Made by a program: the position numbers and the translations under genes. Below are positions 6,397-7,399 of a stretch of DNA of 7,399 nucleotides, one piece after another. The stretch spans positions 1 to 7,399 of the forward strand of contig CABQOK010000063.1 of assembly GCA_902465755.1 (NCBI GenBank), in the 5' to 3' direction. The stretch comes from an uncultured Anaerococcus sp. GTDB lineage: Bacteria > Bacillota > Clostridia > Tissierellales > Peptoniphilaceae. Below the pieces are notes generated by a model. It saw only the letters and a list, made by a program, of their open reading frames with translations. It ran no database searches and was not told where the DNA came from. Within the stretch, counting starts at the first letter, position 1. Each line of letters begins with the position of its first letter.

Positions 6397-7399
6397 TACA
6401 AACATCTTTTGGAGTAGGGACTTTTTCATCATTTTATATGAGTCTAGTAACTTTTCTTCGTTTTCTATTTGGGTATCTAAGTTTTTAAAGAATTGGCCTA
6501 TTTTTTCTTGTTCTTCTAATGATGGAACTTTTATTTCAAAAACTTTGCTAAAATCTTTTACAACATGTGGAATATTAGGAGTTCTATATTTGTTTTCAAT
6601 TAGGTTTTCATTCATTTTTAAAAAGGAATAGATAAAATATGAATCATTGCCATCATTGATTTTAAACCCTCTTAGGGTTGATCCTAATATTCCTTCAAAA
6701 TTTGTATAAATAGCACCTGCTTTTGATCCATCCCAAAGTATAAGTATATCATTGTAGGTAGTATCAGGATCATTATCTACTAATATCGGTGTCCCTCCAT
6801 TTAATCTTTCAGTATCTAAATACTCGGTTTCACCACCAAGTATTAACTTATCCATCATAGCCTTACCTTTGTATTCTGAATAAACTAAATCTTTTAAAAA
6901 CATAGGTAACCACTCCCCATCAAAGCCACCAAATCTAAACTCAGGAACAAGATCGCCTTTTTTAGGGAACATTTTTTGGAGCATGGATTTTTTGAAAGCT
7001 TCCATCTTTGCTACTTTGTCTTCTTGTTTTTCGATTAATCCATCTATTTTCCTAAACAAATCACCTATTTTTTTTTGCTCTTCAATAGTGGGGCTATTAA
7101 ATAAAAATTCTCTTATTACCCCTAAGGCGATAAACTTTTGTGTACCTCCTGCATTTTCTCTATGCAAGTACCTATAAAATGCCTTTGACTTTAGTGAATT
7201 TAATAAAAATTGATTATTTAAATTATTACTTTTTTTAATTAGAGCTACATTTTTAATAGCAAAATCATCTCTATATAATATTATGGGATTGCCAATAGTT
7301 CCTATCATAGGCATAATTATATCACCTACATCTACTTTAGATCGCTTACTAATTAAATAAAAATCTTCTTCACTAATAAATGATATGTCTTCAAAATCT
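6394..7399 (-). CDS. hsdS: Type I restriction-modification specificity subunit, N-terminus cut by window
   Basis: HsdS holds the DNA target recognition domains (TRDs) of the methyltransferase and restriction complexes. The frame stays open through 7399, giving 334 visible residues; the ATG at 7314 is internal, since the preceding residues (FISEEDFYLISKRSKVDVGD, then IIMPMIGTIGNP) are ordinary TRD sequence. Visible parts in order are the end of TRD1 (about 1-105), a central conserved helical repeat (106-145, EEQKKIGDLFRKIDGLIEKQ ... SMLQKMF), TRD2 (about 164-291, containing ILILWDGSKAGAIYTN and the GTP-like turn LNGGTPILVDND), and a C-terminal conserved helical repeat (295-333, EEQEKIGQFFKNLD ... 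SLLQKMF). The paired coiled-coil repeats set the spacing between the two half-sites and bind HsdM. The target sequence cannot be read from this. The gene ends 8 bases before hsdR, in one operon. TRD2 DNA is AT-rich (23% GC in 6541-6600), as expected for exchangeable recognition domains. hsdM should lie upstream, beyond 7399. Confidence 0.95.
   Translation of the reverse strand, partial: DFEDISFISEEDFYLISKRSKVDVGDIIMPMIGTIGNPIILYRDDFAIKNVALIKKSNNLNNQFLLNSLKSKAFYRYLHRENAGGTQKFIALGVIREFLFNSPTIEEQKKIGDLFRKIDGLIEKQEDKVAKMEAFKKSMLQKMFPKKGDLVPEFRFGGFDGEWLPMFLKDLVYSEYKGKAMMDKLILGGETEYLDTERLNGGTPILVDNDPDTTYNDILILWDGSKAGAIYTNFEGILGSTLRGFKINDGNDSYFIYSFLKMNENLIENKYRTPNIPHVVKDFSKVFEIKVPSLEEQEKIGQFFKNLDTQIENEEKLLDSYKMMKKSLLQKMFV
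6400..6516 (-). repeat. C-terminal conserved repeat of HsdS
   Basis: This segment encodes the second helical spacer repeat, starting EEQEKIGQFFKNLD and ending KKSLLQKMF. It mirrors the central repeat at 6964-7083 (EEQKKIGDLFRKID ... KKSMLQKMF). Similarity is clear in protein and partial in DNA. Such duplicated spacer regions are known crossover points for TRD shuffling among hsdS genes. Confidence 0.75.
6964..7083 (-). repeat. Central conserved repeat of HsdS
   Basis: This segment encodes the helical region between the two TRDs, with the same EEQ-K-IG-F-K-D ... KKS-LQKMF pattern as 6400-6516. It is followed by PEFRFGGFDGEW, the usual entry into the second TRD. Confidence 0.75.

Noticed and set aside
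6983..7177. Plus-strand 64-codon open frame
   Set aside because: It is antisense to the conserved spacer of hsdS. Its hydrophobic, Ser/Phe-rich translation is what the complement of Lys/Glu-rich coding gives.
7312..7314. ATG at 7314 as the true start of HsdS
   Set aside because: The frame continues upstream with typical TRD sequence to the window edge, there is no ribosome binding site here, and a protein starting here would lack most of TRD1.

Overview
The window is AT-rich and compactly packed. Every gene I can support lies on the minus strand, so transcription runs from position 7399 down to 1. Canonical Shine-Dalgarno sites (AGGAG, AAAGGA), heavy use of AGA/AGG for arginine and the low GC point to a low-GC Firmicute. 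An anaerobic coccus of the Anaerococcus/Peptoniphilus kind would fit, but that is a guess. The region is a defence locus built around a type I restriction-modification system.

In transcription order: (1) 7399-6394, the specificity subunit HsdS, missing its N-terminus at the window edge; hsdM would be expected just beyond 7399. (2) 6385-3356, a complete type IC-like (EcoR124I-like) HsdR motor/endonuclease, whose ribosome binding site overlaps the hsdS stop codon. (3) 3315-2998, a 105-residue DUF4177-type protein of unknown role. (4) 2901-1915, a full-length RhuM-family protein with an N-terminal helix-turn-helix-like segment, preceded by a near-perfect 29-bp palindrome. (5) 1914-1810, a frameshifted, diverged second copy of the last ~105 bp of hsdR, directly abutting the RhuM stop codon. 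(6) 1742-1, a SIR2-like (PF13289-type) probable NADase with a helical/TPR-like C-terminal half, running off the left edge without its stop codon.

The main structural point is that the DUF4177+RhuM block is bracketed by two direct copies of the hsdR 3' end. The real end of hsdR lies upstream of the block. A broken, about 88% identical copy lies downstream, next to the SIR2 gene. The simplest history is an ancestral hsdR-sir2 arrangement that acquired a DUF4177-RhuM cassette by recombination at the hsdR 3' end, leaving the old hsdR tail attached to sir2. The two copies share a 41-bp identical core that contains an inverted repeat.

Functionally this is a layered defence neighbourhood. HsdS/HsdR (with an off-window HsdM) would recognise and cut unmodified DNA. 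The SIR2-like protein carries the NAD-binding and catalytic motifs of NAD-depleting anti-phage effectors. RhuM and DUF4177 are accessory genes whose role in such loci is unknown. Cooperation between these parts is inferred from position only. No tRNA, rRNA, CRISPR array, integrase or transposase was found, and no stretch above 300 bases lacks a gene.
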